From positions 12,533-76,532 of the forward strand of contig CATXUX010000015.1 in assembly GCA_958402795.1 (NCBI GenBank): DNA of 64,000 bases, in the 5' to 3' direction. The translations under genes and the position numbers were made by a program. The notes under the pieces were generated by a model, which saw only the letters and a list, made by a program, of their open reading frames with translations, was not told where the DNA came from and made no database searches. Shown here in pieces: positions 26,659 to 35,546 of the stretch (positions are counted from its first letter, which is position 1; each line of letters starts with the position of its first letter). This DNA is from an uncultured Lachnospiraceae bacterium. GTDB taxonomy: Bacteria > Bacillota > Clostridia > Lachnospirales > Lachnospiraceae.

Positions 26659-27750
26659 TTATTCTATCACAATTAGCGGTTTCCTGCAACGTTCATGTTT
26701 TTTTAATTTTTTTCCAATATTTTTCCACACAAAGAAAGCTGTCAGTTCTCCTGCCAATGCCATTACGGAATACAACATTGCGGTTCGGAATAGCATCCAG
26801 TACGGCAGATCCGGTATCTTCTTTTCCATGGTTTCAAGAAGCTCTGCTGCCGCCTTTTTATGATCTGTCAGTTCTGACCAGAATTCGAAGTCTGACCATT
26901 TCGATGGAATCATATCCTCTGGAATTGAAATATTGTGAAAGACAACCCAGAGTGCAAAAATCAAAATGAGCCAGAAAAGGATTTTCCAGATGATTTTCTC
27001 CCACCCTTCCGGATTCTGTCTTCCGGCTTCTTTTCCATATTTCCGGACTAAAAATAATATGCAGCATATCGGAAAGCATATCGCCGCAGTGTACACGAAC
27101 CAGGATGTATAACCCAGGAGAGGATAATCCACGACCTCCCACTCCCCGCACAGCTTTCTGTAGTTTTCTTTCGTTTTTTCTACGTCTCCAAAGGTTGCGG
27201 CAGACGCTCTGTCAAGCAGAATCGTATCACTTTCATCTGCTTCATATACCAAAAAAGAATCTTTGCTTTCAATGATTCCTTTCACTTCAAAGGTCCGGTT
27301 TGACGTAGCTACCTGGAGTCCGATTGTGTTTTCGTTTCCGAACAGTTTTTCTGACAGGCTGCTGCTGATCAGGCATTCTTCTGTATCCCCGGCGCTCAGC
27401 ACCGGAACTCCGGGAAACAAAAGATCTGATCGTCCATATAGGACGATGAAAGCTGCATCGATCTCCTTTTCCAGTTGAACAGACAGGATTCTCTGCGCGT
27501 CAATCTGTGTCCAGTTTACAAATTCAATTGGATACTCCGATTTCTCGTTTTCAGTCTGTACCTGTTTTGCGGTTTCATAATCCAGTCCTTCATACTGTTC
27601 TGCTGTAAATTGAAGAATTTCTGTTTTATTCTCGAATATCTGTCTGCTGTAAACTGCTCTGTATAAAAAAATACACACAAGAAGGACGATCAGAATGCAC
27701 AGCAGCAGTTTCCCGGTTTGCTCTATCTTCTTTCTGTTCTCTCTTTTCAT
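26659..27750 (-). CDS. MacB-like membrane protein with extracellular core domain
   Basis: A 363-residue membrane protein with one N-terminal transmembrane helix (about 13-31), an extracellular region (about 35-205) resembling the periplasmic core of MacB-type transporters (GNENTIGLQV, TFEVKGIIESK), and three further helices (about 213-235, 255-275, 325-350). A canonical FtsX permease fold and ATPase are absent, so it is not a complete MacB. It overlaps the HlyD-like gene by ATGA and is the last gene of the five-gene cluster. Role unknown; it may form an envelope complex with the adaptor. The prfC promoter lies in its final codons. Confidence 0.65.
   Translation of the reverse strand: MKRENRKKIEQTGKLLLCILIVLLVCIFLYRAVYSRQIFENKTEILQFTAEQYEGLDYETAKQVQTENEKSEYPIEFVNWTQIDAQRILSVQLEKEIDAAFIVLYGRSDLLFPGVPVLSAGDTEECLISSSLSEKLFGNENTIGLQVATSNRTFEVKGIIESKDSFLVYEADESDTILLDRASAATFGDVEKTKENYRKLCGEWEVVDYPLLGYTSWFVYTAAICFPICCILFLVRKYGKEAGRQNPEGWEKIIWKILFWLILIFALWVVFHNISIPEDMIPSKWSDFEFWSELTDHKKAAAELLETMEKKIPDLPYWMLFRTAMLYSVMALAGELTAFFVWKNIGKKLKKHERCRKPLIVIE
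26661..26689 (-). promoter_or_regulatory. prfC promoter inside the preceding gene
   Basis: The minus strand has TTGCAG (26684-26689), 17 bp, then TAGAAT (26661-26666). These bases encode the last ten residues of the MacB-like protein. Confidence 0.5.
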
Positions 27751-29144
27751 TGGTCTGCCCTCTTTACGCGGCTGCCGTCTTCCACTGTACGGGAAGATTC
27801 TGTCAGGACTTCCTGTTCCGAAGAGAGTCCCTGCACTGCAGCAAGTGACTCATTTTTATCAAGGAGCTCCACATCGACATGACGTACAATCCACTCTGTA
27901 CCCAGTACTGACGACCGTTCTTCCACAACATAAACATAATACTGCTCCTGCTGCTGTATATGGAGTGCACTGGCCGGAATGCAGACATCATAGTAGGTTC
28001 CCTGTGTTTCAACTTCCAGTTTTGCAGTGGACCCCACCGGAAATGTATCCGAAGGCAGGTCCACCACTACAGTAATACTGCCCTGCGCACTTTGTCCGTT
28101 TTCCGTCGAACCGTCTGTGTCTGCGGGATTTCCCACGATTTGTTCCAGCGCTTCACTATCTGCAACGCTCTTGATCATTGTGCGCTTTGGCGTTTTATTC
28201 ACGCCTGCTTCTGATCCGGTAAGAGTGACAAGCACCTGATTTCCTTCTGCCAGGAACTCTCTCTGGTCCGAAGAAAATGTAACACTTAATCTTGTGCCCT
28301 CAGAAGCATCTGTCATCAGTATGTCCCCGCTCCCGGTCGTCATCGACCCTGCCTGTATAGTTACCGCAGTTACCATCCCGCTCACCGGAGCGGTCACCTT
28401 CCCCTCTGTACTATACAATGCATTCAGTTTGTCCAGAGCTTCCTGCTGCGTCTGCCTCGTCAGCTGCAGCTGTTCCACGGAAGTATCTACCGGAGAAGCC
28501 ACAGAAGACTGATCTAACGCTTTTTGCGCTTCATAAACCGAATTATTATAATTTTCTACCGACTGGTCATATGCCTGTTTTTTTTCTTCTATTTCCGCAG
28601 CCAGTGCTTCCGCTGTCTGCTCCGGGTATGCTTCCGGATCTGCAATATAATTATCATACGCCTGCTGTGCCCGCTCCAGCTCTTGCTGTGCCTGACTGAC
28701 TTCCTCTGCCCCACGGTTCACGGCACGTTCATAATCGCCTGCGGCTTGTGAAGCCGAAAGCTGCCTGCCTGCTTCTGCCGCCTGTGCACTGGACTGCGCG
28801 CTCTGAATCTGCAGATCTGTCATCTGAAGTTCTCTCGTCTTATCCGAAATTTCTTTTTCCAGTTCCGCCAGATCCAGTTCATAAAGAATTTCCCCTGCGT
28901 TCACTGTCTGCCCTGCTTTCACATAAACAGTTTGAATCTTATGATTGGCTTCAGTCCCGACAGCAACTTCCTGTCGTCCCGTTACAATCCCTTCTGCAGA
29001 TATATTTGGCTGAAAAGTCTCTGCCGTAGGCTTTTCCGCTGTCACTTCCGCAATGCCTGCACGATAGGCAGCTCTTGACAATATGGTAAACACCGCCATC
29101 CATATAAAGAACCAGACCGTAACCTTAATCAATTTTTTCCTCAT
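27747..29144 (-). CDS. HlyD/MacA-like membrane fusion (adaptor) protein
   Basis: A 465-residue protein with an N-terminal membrane anchor (about 7-28), an N-terminal barrel/lipoyl half (VYVKAGQTVNAGEILYELD), a long Gln/Glu/Ala-rich coiled coil (about 95-235), the second lipoyl half (TAPVSGMVTAVTIQAGS), and beta-barrel and membrane-proximal domains. Such adaptors link inner-membrane exporters to the envelope. In a Gram-positive context it probably works with the MacB-like protein whose ATG overlaps its stop. No cognate ATPase is present. GGAGG precedes ATG 29144. Confidence 0.8.
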   Translation of the reverse strand: MRKKLIKVTVWFFIWMAVFTILSRAAYRAGIAEVTAEKPTAETFQPNISAEGIVTGRQEVAVGTEANHKIQTVYVKAGQTVNAGEILYELDLAELEKEISDKTRELQMTDLQIQSAQSSAQAAEAGRQLSASQAAGDYERAVNRGAEEVSQAQQELERAQQAYDNYIADPEAYPEQTAEALAAEIEEKKQAYDQSVENYNNSVYEAQKALDQSSVASPVDTSVEQLQLTRQTQQEALDKLNALYSTEGKVTAPVSGMVTAVTIQAGSMTTGSGDILMTDASEGTRLSVTFSSDQREFLAEGNQVLVTLTGSEAGVNKTPKRTMIKSVADSEALEQIVGNPADTDGSTENGQSAQGSITVVVDLPSDTFPVGSTAKLEVETQGTYYDVCIPASALHIQQQEQYYVYVVEERSSVLGTEWIVRHVDVELLDKNESLAAVQGLSSEQEVLTESSRTVEDGSRVKRADQ

Positions 29145-29191
29145 TTATGATGTTCCTCCCAACTGCACTTCATGTCGCTCCATGTCAATCG

Positions 29192-30052
29192 TTATCCCTT
29201 TGTAAATCCCTGTATTCCGCGTTCCAGGTCGTCATATCCGCTTAAAAATACAAGGATAGACGGGACCAGTGTAATCACAGACGATACAAACGCCGTTCCC
29301 GCCTTCTCTGGTGAAATCTCCGGAAGAAATAGCGCAAGCGGCCATAACGACTGTGTCTTTATAAATGTCATCGGCTGCTCGATCATGCTCCAGCATTCCA
29401 GAAACTGCAATACGATCGCCGAGACAATACCTGCTTTTCCAAGCGGAATTCCGATCTGCAGAAAAATCCGTAATTCTCCTGCACCGTCAATTCGTGCCGA
29501 GTCTATCAGGGAATCCGGGATATCCCGGAAGAAATGATAGATAATAAAGACCGGCAGCGTAGAAAAAATACCCGGCAGTATAACGGATCCAAGCGTATCA
29601 AGCAGATTCATCTGATTCAATACCAGATAATCAGAAAGCATCATCACCTGAAACGGCATCATCATCAATACCACATACAAAAAAAATAATGCATCGTGAA
29701 ACCGGAACCGAAATCTGGCAAATCCCCACGCAGCAGGAACTCCGACCAGAATCTGTCCCAGCAGGATTCCTCCTGTTATCTTAACAGAATTCCAGAACAT
29801 CACAAAGAACCCCGGAGTATCCAGAAGTATTTCAACATAAGACTGCAGGGTGGGTTCATACGGCAGGAGCGACCACTTCGCATATCCCTCTTCCCCAAGC
29901 AGGACCGGAGCGAGATCCCGTGTGATTTCTCCTTGTCCCATCAAAGAACCGACGATCAGAAACACGATCGGATAACAGCATAGAAAAACAAGGCCTGCCA
30001 TGATGCCATATAAAACCCAATGAGACACGTTCTTCCCCTTACTTTTTTTCAT
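29192..30052 (-). CDS. Carbohydrate-type ABC permease (MalG/UgpE-like)
   Basis: A 286-residue inner-membrane permease with six predicted helices. It carries the EAA-type cytoplasmic loop DSARIDGAGELRIFLQIGIPLGKAGI that docks the ATPase, here given as ARIDGAGELRIF. The start at ATG 30052 (AAGGAG 13 nt upstream) follows the previous stop by one base; GTG 30064 is too close to the ribosome binding site. It should pair with the upstream permease and lipoprotein in a CUT1-type importer. Compared with typical MalG proteins nothing is missing. Confidence 0.85.
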   Translation of the reverse strand: MKKSKGKNVSHWVLYGIMAGLVFLCCYPIVFLIVGSLMGQGEITRDLAPVLLGEEGYAKWSLLPYEPTLQSYVEILLDTPGFFVMFWNSVKITGGILLGQILVGVPAAWGFARFRFRFHDALFFLYVVLMMMPFQVMMLSDYLVLNQMNLLDTLGSVILPGIFSTLPVFIIYHFFRDIPDSLIDSARIDGAGELRIFLQIGIPLGKAGIVSAIVLQFLECWSMIEQPMTFIKTQSLWPLALFLPEISPEKAGTAFVSSVITLVPSILVFLSGYDDLERGIQGFTKG

Positions 30053-30053
30053 T

Positions 30054-30920
30054 CTATACGTCACGCTCCTTGTTTCCCCATAATCTCCACAAAAACAAAA
30101 CCAGAATAAACAGCGCCGCGCCGTTTAGTACCGCTCCGGAAGCCATTTTGTCCAGATCCAGATTTCTGTACCAGTTGTTAAACAAATGCTGGAGCATATA
30201 AATACTTTCGTGAGGATAGTCCCCGGCGATCAGATACGCCTCTCTGTATACTTTGAACGAATTGATCAGTGACAGTACCACGATCGTAAAAAAAGCCGAA
30301 AACAGATTCGGCAATGTAATCCAGAAAAAACAGGCCGTCTCTCCGGCCCCGTCCGTTTTCGCAGCCTCATAGATCTCTTTTGGAATTGAGTCCAGAGCCG
30401 CCGTCCAGAGGATCACGCTGTACCCCAGATTTTTCCAGATGCAGCTGAATACCAGTACTCCAAATGCATTTCCTGTGTTCATCCAGTCCGGACCGTTTAT
30501 TCCAAGAAGCTGGAGAAACCCATTCAAAAACCCCTGTTCATCAAAAAGGATCTTCCAGAGCAGCACGACTGCCGCTGTAGGAATTGCCATTGGAATGAGC
30601 AGGCCGCTCTTGATCCATATATTCTTTTTAAAATGGTTCTGCAAAATCACGGCGATCAGCAGTGACAAAACAACAAGAAGCGGAATACAGACTGCCATCA
30701 TCCGCACAGTATTCCACGCGGCAAGCCGGAACGCTTCATTTTGCAGCACCAGTTTGAAATTATCCAGACCGACAAATTTTCCGGAAAGCACGTTTGTGAA
30801 TGCTCTCCGGATTACATCCAGATACGGAATCACATAAAAAACAATCACGCCCAAAAAACTCGGGAGAATAAACAAATATCCTTTGTTCTCCCTGGCAATT
30901 CTATTATGAATATTTTTCAT
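30054..30920 (-). CDS. Carbohydrate-type ABC permease (MalF/UgpA-like)
   Basis: A 288-residue permease with six helices and the EAA loop EAAKTDGAGETACFFWITLP. The N-terminus IARENKGYLFILPSFLGV is typical of UgpA-like subunits. It forms a heterodimer with the next gene product. A membrane-docked ATPase is required, but none is encoded nearby; a shared MsmK/UgpC-type ATPase elsewhere is the usual solution in Firmicutes. The Shine-Dalgarno (GGGGA) is weak. Confidence 0.85.
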   Translation of the reverse strand: MKNIHNRIARENKGYLFILPSFLGVIVFYVIPYLDVIRRAFTNVLSGKFVGLDNFKLVLQNEAFRLAAWNTVRMMAVCIPLLVVLSLLIAVILQNHFKKNIWIKSGLLIPMAIPTAAVVLLWKILFDEQGFLNGFLQLLGINGPDWMNTGNAFGVLVFSCIWKNLGYSVILWTAALDSIPKEIYEAAKTDGAGETACFFWITLPNLFSAFFTIVVLSLINSFKVYREAYLIAGDYPHESIYMLQHLFNNWYRNLDLDKMASGAVLNGAALFILVLFLWRLWGNKERDV

Positions 30921-30963
30921 CTTTCCCCAACCCTTTTCAAAATGCAGCGCATAAATATTTCTT

Positions 30964-32286
30964 CTATTCGCTCATATATAGTTTTGCTTTCCCACATACC
31001 TCCTGCACAGCGTCCTGCAGGTCTTTCCCGTCGAAGATATATGCGTCCAGCTGTTCTGCGATCAGCTCCATCAATACCGCATCATACGCAACCGGTGTGT
31101 CAAGTTCTTCAATAAACTGCTCAAACCGCTCACAATCTTCCGGTGTCAACATATAAATATCCATGCCCTGACTGGGATCCTCTTTCTTTGAAATTCCATT
31201 CTCTATGATTTCTCCCGTTGCGCATTCATCACTGATCAGGTTTTCTCTGGTAATTGATAAGCCGGAGCCACTGCCCGGCGTAAGATATACTTTGGATAAA
31301 TAATATGTCAAAAAATCCTCCGCCACTTCAAGATGACTGCCGGAATGATTCAGTCCAAACATCACGTATGGAATGAAATAATTTCCGCTGTCAAAATTCA
31401 GATGTCGATATTCTTTCTCACTCTGTATACAAAGAGAATTCAAGCATACAAAGCTCATCTCATGTGTAAGCTGAGTAACTTCCGTTTGTACTTCATTATA
31501 ATATAATTCTATCGTTGAATCTCCAGAGGAAGTTGGATACGCGTCCGCCCAATGTTTCACTTTCATCCAGTCTTCTACATTTTGTCTCTCTTCTGCAGAA
31601 AAACTTAAATCTGCGATTTTCCCAAGGTTCTCAAATAGCCGCGCCAGCTCATCTTCATTGATCTGATCACTCATGATTCCGGATGTAACGATCAGGTTTC
31701 CTGCTGCAGTACTGAAGACATTCTGTTTCACAGCAGGTATTCCGGCTGAGAATCCGGTTTCAAGGCTCTGCACCAGATTATCTATATTCCCCGCTGAAAC
31801 TACTTCTGCATTTCCCGCCAGGATTGGAATCATAAAGGAAGTCGGGACTTGATATATTTGCTCTGCGCTGTTTGACGCAGTAATGATATTATAAAATAGT
31901 GCATCTTTTTCCGGCTCCAGAAGTTCCGTCACATCTTCCAGAATTCCCTTCTCCACATATTGATCTGCCGGAAGTCCATCCAGTACAAGCACGTCCGGTC
32001 CATTCCCGGACATAAGTTCTGTATTCAGCGTACGGATCGCATCGGATATTGTTACTCCGTCCTCGCCTGTATACCCCACCTCATATACCACTTCCAAATC
32101 CGGATATTTTCCCTGAAAAAGCGATGCAGCCTGACGTACCATATATTCGTCCTTCAGGCTGTAAATTCGAAACGTTTCCGTCCCTGTCTCATCTCCTGCA
32201 CCGGACTGCTCATCACTTGTCCCGGAGCACGCGGTCAGACTACCTATTAAAAGTAACATTGTGATAATACCCCTTATTTTTTTCAT
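30964..32286 (-). CDS. Extracellular solute-binding lipoprotein
   Basis: A 440-residue ABC substrate-binding protein with a lipoprotein signal peptide ending LTAC (Cys20). The mature protein starts with an acidic Ser/Gly linker and shows the family 1 binding-protein pattern (FRIYSLKDEYMVRQAA, SGNGPDVLVLDGLPADQY). The substrate cannot be read from sequence. ATG 32286 is chosen because it directly precedes the signal peptide, with AGGAG about 14 nt upstream. It is the first gene of the five-gene cluster. Confidence 0.83.
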   Translation of the reverse strand: MKKIRGIITMLLLIGSLTACSGTSDEQSGAGDETGTETFRIYSLKDEYMVRQAASLFQGKYPDLEVVYEVGYTGEDGVTISDAIRTLNTELMSGNGPDVLVLDGLPADQYVEKGILEDVTELLEPEKDALFYNIITASNSAEQIYQVPTSFMIPILAGNAEVVSAGNIDNLVQSLETGFSAGIPAVKQNVFSTAAGNLIVTSGIMSDQINEDELARLFENLGKIADLSFSAEERQNVEDWMKVKHWADAYPTSSGDSTIELYYNEVQTEVTQLTHEMSFVCLNSLCIQSEKEYRHLNFDSGNYFIPYVMFGLNHSGSHLEVAEDFLTYYLSKVYLTPGSGSGLSITRENLISDECATGEIIENGISKKEDPSQGMDIYMLTPEDCERFEQFIEELDTPVAYDAVLMELIAEQLDAYIFDGKDLQDAVQEVCGKAKLYMSE

Positions 32287-32378
32287 AATACTATCTTCTT
32301 CTCCTTTCATTGTACCGTATATAGATTAGACGTAAAATTTCGGAAAAAGGTTACAAAATATGTATAGTCAGATTGCAC

Positions 32379-32403
32379 AAAAAATCCGGGGACGTTCCCC
32401 GGA
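32379..32403 (-). terminator. Intrinsic terminator of the spoIIIA operon
   Basis: On the minus strand a perfect 8-bp GC-rich stem (32385-32392 with 32396-32403) is followed by TTTTTT. It ends the spoIIIA transcript just after spoIIIAH. The promoter of the importer cluster must lie in 32287-32378; I see AT-rich candidates but no convincing pair. Confidence 0.8.
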
Positions 32404-32425
32404 CTTTTAAAAATGAATGTTTGAA

Positions 32426-33037
32426 TTATTCATGAATCGGTGTGATGACGATGTTTTCCGGCGCAATCTCAGTCTTGCGTGTGACGATATCTTCGATCTG
32501 CGCCCGGTTTGCGTCTGTAAGCTCTTCTGCATTTACCACGATGTCCGCCGAATCGGAGGTCAGGTTTACCACGGATTCCGAAAATCCCTTGGACGCCATC
32601 AGTGTCTCGATCGCCATCTCCTGTTCGGAAAGCTGTGTCATCTCCAGCATCTGTGCGATGGCGTCCTGCTTCTCTTCATCACTGATGTTCGTATTGTCAA
32701 TGATCCCCTGCAGGGTTTCTTTGTTCTGCGCCCGCACCTGTTCACGGGAAACCTTTGCCTGTGCAACGGTTGTATCCGCCGCGTTGCTGGTCAGGACCGC
32801 TTCTCCCGGCGTTCCCTCCACCTCCGAATCCGTACTCAGGATATCGCCCTCTTCTGTTTCCAGATCTTCCTCTGAAATATCGAGCAGTTCTTTATTCGCC
32901 AGTTCCGCGTTTGCTTCTGTCGTACCTGTGTCTGCTTCATTGAACAGCTTTCCTGAATAGTTCAGATATCCGGCTATCGCGATCATAACCGCAAGGGTAG
33001 TAACAATAATCTGATTTTTCTTGAATATTTTTTTCAC
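32426..33037 (-). CDS. spoIIIAH: Stage III sporulation protein AH
   Basis: A 203-residue mother-cell protein with one N-terminal transmembrane helix (about 8-26), an acidic low-complexity linker (about 35-90) and a C-terminal ring-building domain (about 100-200) of the SpoIIIAH/EscJ type. It binds SpoIIQ in the forespore to form the channel linking the two cells. Last gene of the operon. Confidence 0.95.
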   Translation of the reverse strand: MKKIFKKNQIIVTTLAVMIAIAGYLNYSGKLFNEADTGTTEANAELANKELLDISEEDLETEEGDILSTDSEVEGTPGEAVLTSNAADTTVAQAKVSREQVRAQNKETLQGIIDNTNISDEEKQDAIAQMLEMTQLSEQEMAIETLMASKGFSESVVNLTSDSADIVVNAEELTDANRAQIEDIVTRKTEIAPENIVITPIHE

Positions 33038-33050
33038 TTGGCAACCTCCT

Positions 33051-33653
33051 TTATGTATCTGTCCTCTTCATTATTTTTATCTTATGCGCCTCTACGCCGA
33101 ATAATGCCTGTACCGCTTCTGTAATATTCTGAACGACCACCGCATTGTCTCCGCCGTCTGCGATCACTACAACCCCTTCGATCTCCGGCGTCAGTTCTTT
33201 GCTCACATACGGCGTCTGCGTACCGTCCGACTGCTGTTCATAGACGCTTGTTTTATCCGAAGTTCGGTCTTCTGTGGTCCTCGTCCCGCCCTGGCTGTCT
33301 TCTTCTGACGTTGTCTGGCTGGTCGTATTCTGATCTTTTTCCACCACTTTCTGACCCGTGGATTTCAGTGTAATGATGACCTCTGCTCTTCCCACGCCTT
33401 CTACATATTCCAGTGCGTTCGCCACCCGCTTCTCCAGATATTCCTCATACGCCTCTGTCGAGTCGGAAGGAGATTCGGATGACGCATTCTGCATATCCTC
33501 ACTGCCAGCCGGTGTCTTTTGACTGTCTGATGTGGGCCAGATTACCACAAGCAGGAGAAGTCCCACCAGAAACAGGATCAAAAGCCGGTTCTTCTTCGGC
33601 ATGCCTTGTTCTGATTTCAGCTTCTCAACAAATCCCCGCCACTTATTCTCCAA
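33051..33653 (-). CDS. spoIIIAG: Stage III sporulation protein AG
   Basis: A 200-residue ring-forming channel protein with a transmembrane helix (about 22-43) and a C-terminal domain that includes EGVGRAEVIITLKSTGQ and EGVVVIADGG. It appears to start at TTG 33653, because GGAGGAG sits 7-9 nt before it and no upstream ATG exists; the next ATG (codon 18) would shorten the cytoplasmic tail. It overlaps spoIIIAF by 11 nt. Confidence 0.93.
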   Translation of the reverse strand: MENKWRGFVEKLKSEQGMPKKNRLLILFLVGLLLLVVIWPTSDSQKTPAGSEDMQNASSESPSDSTEAYEEYLEKRVANALEYVEGVGRAEVIITLKSTGQKVVEKDQNTTSQTTSEEDSQGGTRTTEDRTSDKTSVYEQQSDGTQTPYVSKELTPEIEGVVVIADGGDNAVVVQNITEAVQALFGVEAHKIKIMKRTDT

Positions 33654-34005
33654 TTCTGATCTCCTCCACTTCTATCCCGCTGTCGTCCGTCTCCTGCTCT
33701 TCTTCGCTTCCCTGATATTCCTCCGGAAGGAAATCAAAAAGGTCGATCTCCTCCCAGTAGCGTTCCTGCTGTTCGATCATTCTCTTCTCCTGCTCGTATT
33801 CTTTGTTGTGATACAACGCATAGAAGGTATCCGCAGTTCCCGTCAGTTTGAGAAGCGGCGTGATCAGTAATAAAATCAGTACCAGACCGGTAAAGAAACG
33901 GATATACTTTTTGTAGCTGTCTCCCGGTACTGCCTCCAGTACCACGGTCACGATCACAAGATAGAATGCGATATTGCGGATCCATTCGTAAAGCGCATCC
34001 AGCAT
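33643..34005 (-). CDS. spoIIIAF: Stage III sporulation protein AF
   Basis: A 120-residue protein with two N-terminal transmembrane helices (about 10-28 and 33-52) and a Glu-rich soluble tail. The start LDALYEWIRNIAFYLV is typical. ATG 34005 has AAAGGAG 5-6 nt upstream; the longer frame from 34029 is not needed. Unlike the other spoIIIA genes it is separated from its upstream neighbour by 236 nt, filled by a repeat element. Confidence 0.92.
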   Translation of the reverse strand: MLDALYEWIRNIAFYLVIVTVVLEAVPGDSYKKYIRFFTGLVLILLLITPLLKLTGTADTFYALYHNKEYEQEKRMIEQQERYWEEIDLFDFLPEEYQGSEEEQETDDSGIEVEEIRIGE

Positions 34006-34067
34006 AGGCGCTCCTTTCCTTTCACACATAGTCTTTCCTGATGCTTTTGCCTTGACGGAGCGATTCT

Positions 34068-34237
34068 ATGATACCTACGGATTGTTTCGTGCTACGCACT
34101 CCCACAATCCTGCCCCAAATTCGGATATCGTGTGGCATACGCCCCACTTTTATCCTCATGTTGGGGCGGGTCCCAAGGTCTTTCACCCACCTATGAGCAA
34201 GCTCATGTGGGTTTAGACCTTTTGCCCCTGGTATCAT
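34068..34237 (-). repeat. 170-bp structured repeat with inverted ends inside the spoIIIA operon, copy 1
   Basis: The ends are ATGATACC (34068-34075) and GGTATCAT (34230-34237), an 8-bp inverted repeat. A 10-bp direct repeat ATTCTATGAT flanks it (34063-34072 and 34239-34248), overlapping the left end and the spoIIIAE stop. On the minus strand a long hairpin near the 5' end has arms AAGGTCT/AGACCTT, CCCAC/GTGGG and ATGAGC/GCTCAT. A GGATTGT/ACAATCC hairpin lies near the other end. Both ends recur in a shorter copy at 37708-37784. One frame is open across most of it, but I treat the peptide as incidental. It could be a MITE-like element or an ORF-less structured RNA element. Confidence 0.75.
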
Positions 34238-34241
34238 CATT

Positions 34242-35546
34242 CTATGATGTTGACGCTGTAATGATCGCGATCGTGAGCAAAAACAGTACCAGTACCGTGA
34301 CCAGTACCCGCAGCATCAGTTCGTATCCTTTGCTGACACTGCTGATGCATCCGGTAATCCTTGCGTCAGATACCGGCTGTACCAGAGCCGCGGCGAGTTT
34401 ATACAGCAGAACCGTCAGTCCCATCTGGATCACAGGAACTGCGCAGATAAAAAACAGGATCAGCATCCCGGCAATCCCGATGCTGTTTTTGATCAAGACC
34501 GCCGTTCCAAGCACTACATCCGTCACGCTGCCGAATGTATTTCCCAGTCCGGGAATGGCCTCCACGGTCTTTGTCAGCGTACTTCTCTTCACGGTATCGA
34601 TCGCCGGGGAAAGAAGTCCCTGCACCAGATTGATTCCCACGATGCAGCCGGTCAGAGTCCGAAGTGTCCACGAGATTGCTTTCTGGATCAGTTCCCCGAA
34701 TTCCGTCAGCATATCCTCCCCCACCATATAGTTCATTGCCTGCACCATAATATAGATATGAATCACCGGCAAAAGAAACTTGAGAATGACCAGTTCCACC
34801 AGAAAGATCAAAAGCAGGACCAGATTGTAAAACATCAGAGAACTGCTGCTTCCTGACGCGATCGCCACGGCAAGGAAATAGGACGGACAGAGTACCTTCA
34901 TAAAATGGAGCATGGACTCCAGATTTCCCTCCAGAGCATCCACGGCAAGCTGAAAGGACTGCAGACACATGGTGACCAGAAGAATATACAGCACATAAAA
35001 GCTGATCTCGGATACCTGCTTGTTTTGCAGCGCGCTGGAAAAATTCGAGAAAATTGCCGCGATCAGTGCGATCAGCAGCATATACACCAGATTTTTTCGG
35101 TTTGTACGAAACTCATATCCAAGCTGGTCTTTCACAAACTGCCACAACAATTTTATGGCCGCAGTGAGGTCTCCGTCCATGACTGCTGACATCACATCCT
35201 GAAACCGGACTTTCCCGGACGGGAAAAGGGAATGCAGGCTTTCATCCATTTCAGAAAAGTCAAATTCTTCCAGGATTTTCTGTTCTGTCTGTTCCCGGAT
35301 TTCCTCAAGGCTGTCTGTGGAATTGCTGTTTTCGGGCGTTTCCGCCTCGTTCTGAGAAGCGGTTTCGTCCGCATCCGCCGCCGGTTCCTGAGCCACAGTC
35401 TCCGTATCTTCGGCATATACCGGAATTTCCGATAAAAAAAGAAGTCCGCCCAGCAAACATATCCCCAACAGAAGCACACTTCCGACGATCTGTCCTTTCA
35501 AAACCGCGAATCCTTTCCGGTATCGTTTTCTTTGTTTCCCGCTCAT
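34242..35546 (-). CDS. spoIIIAE: Stage III sporulation protein AE
   Basis: A 434-residue polytopic membrane protein. It has an N-terminal signal-like helix ending near PVYA (about 43), an acidic linker, then about eight transmembrane helices from residue 150. It contributes the membrane part of the SpoIIIA-SpoIIQ feeding channel. The start overlaps the spoIIIAD stop by ATGA. Its TAG stop lies within the direct repeat flanking the inserted element. Confidence 0.94.
   Translation of the reverse strand: MSGKQRKRYRKGFAVLKGQIVGSVLLLGICLLGGLLFLSEIPVYAEDTETVAQEPAADADETASQNEAETPENSNSTDSLEEIREQTEQKILEEFDFSEMDESLHSLFPSGKVRFQDVMSAVMDGDLTAAIKLLWQFVKDQLGYEFRTNRKNLVYMLLIALIAAIFSNFSSALQNKQVSEISFYVLYILLVTMCLQSFQLAVDALEGNLESMLHFMKVLCPSYFLAVAIASGSSSSLMFYNLVLLLIFLVELVILKFLLPVIHIYIMVQAMNYMVGEDMLTEFGELIQKAISWTLRTLTGCIVGINLVQGLLSPAIDTVKRSTLTKTVEAIPGLGNTFGSVTDVVLGTAVLIKNSIGIAGMLILFFICAVPVIQMGLTVLLYKLAAALVQPVSDARITGCISSVSKGYELMLRVLVTVLVLFLLTIAIITASTS

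Noticed and set aside
26659..29144. Complete MacAB exporter
   Set aside because: No ABC ATPase and no full FtsX permease domain are present.
34022..34240. 72-codon open frame across the repeat, sharing KGLNPHELAH with copy 2
   Set aside because: The shared peptide follows from DNA repeat identity; the differences lie in hairpin bulges and stems and no ribosome binding site supports translation.
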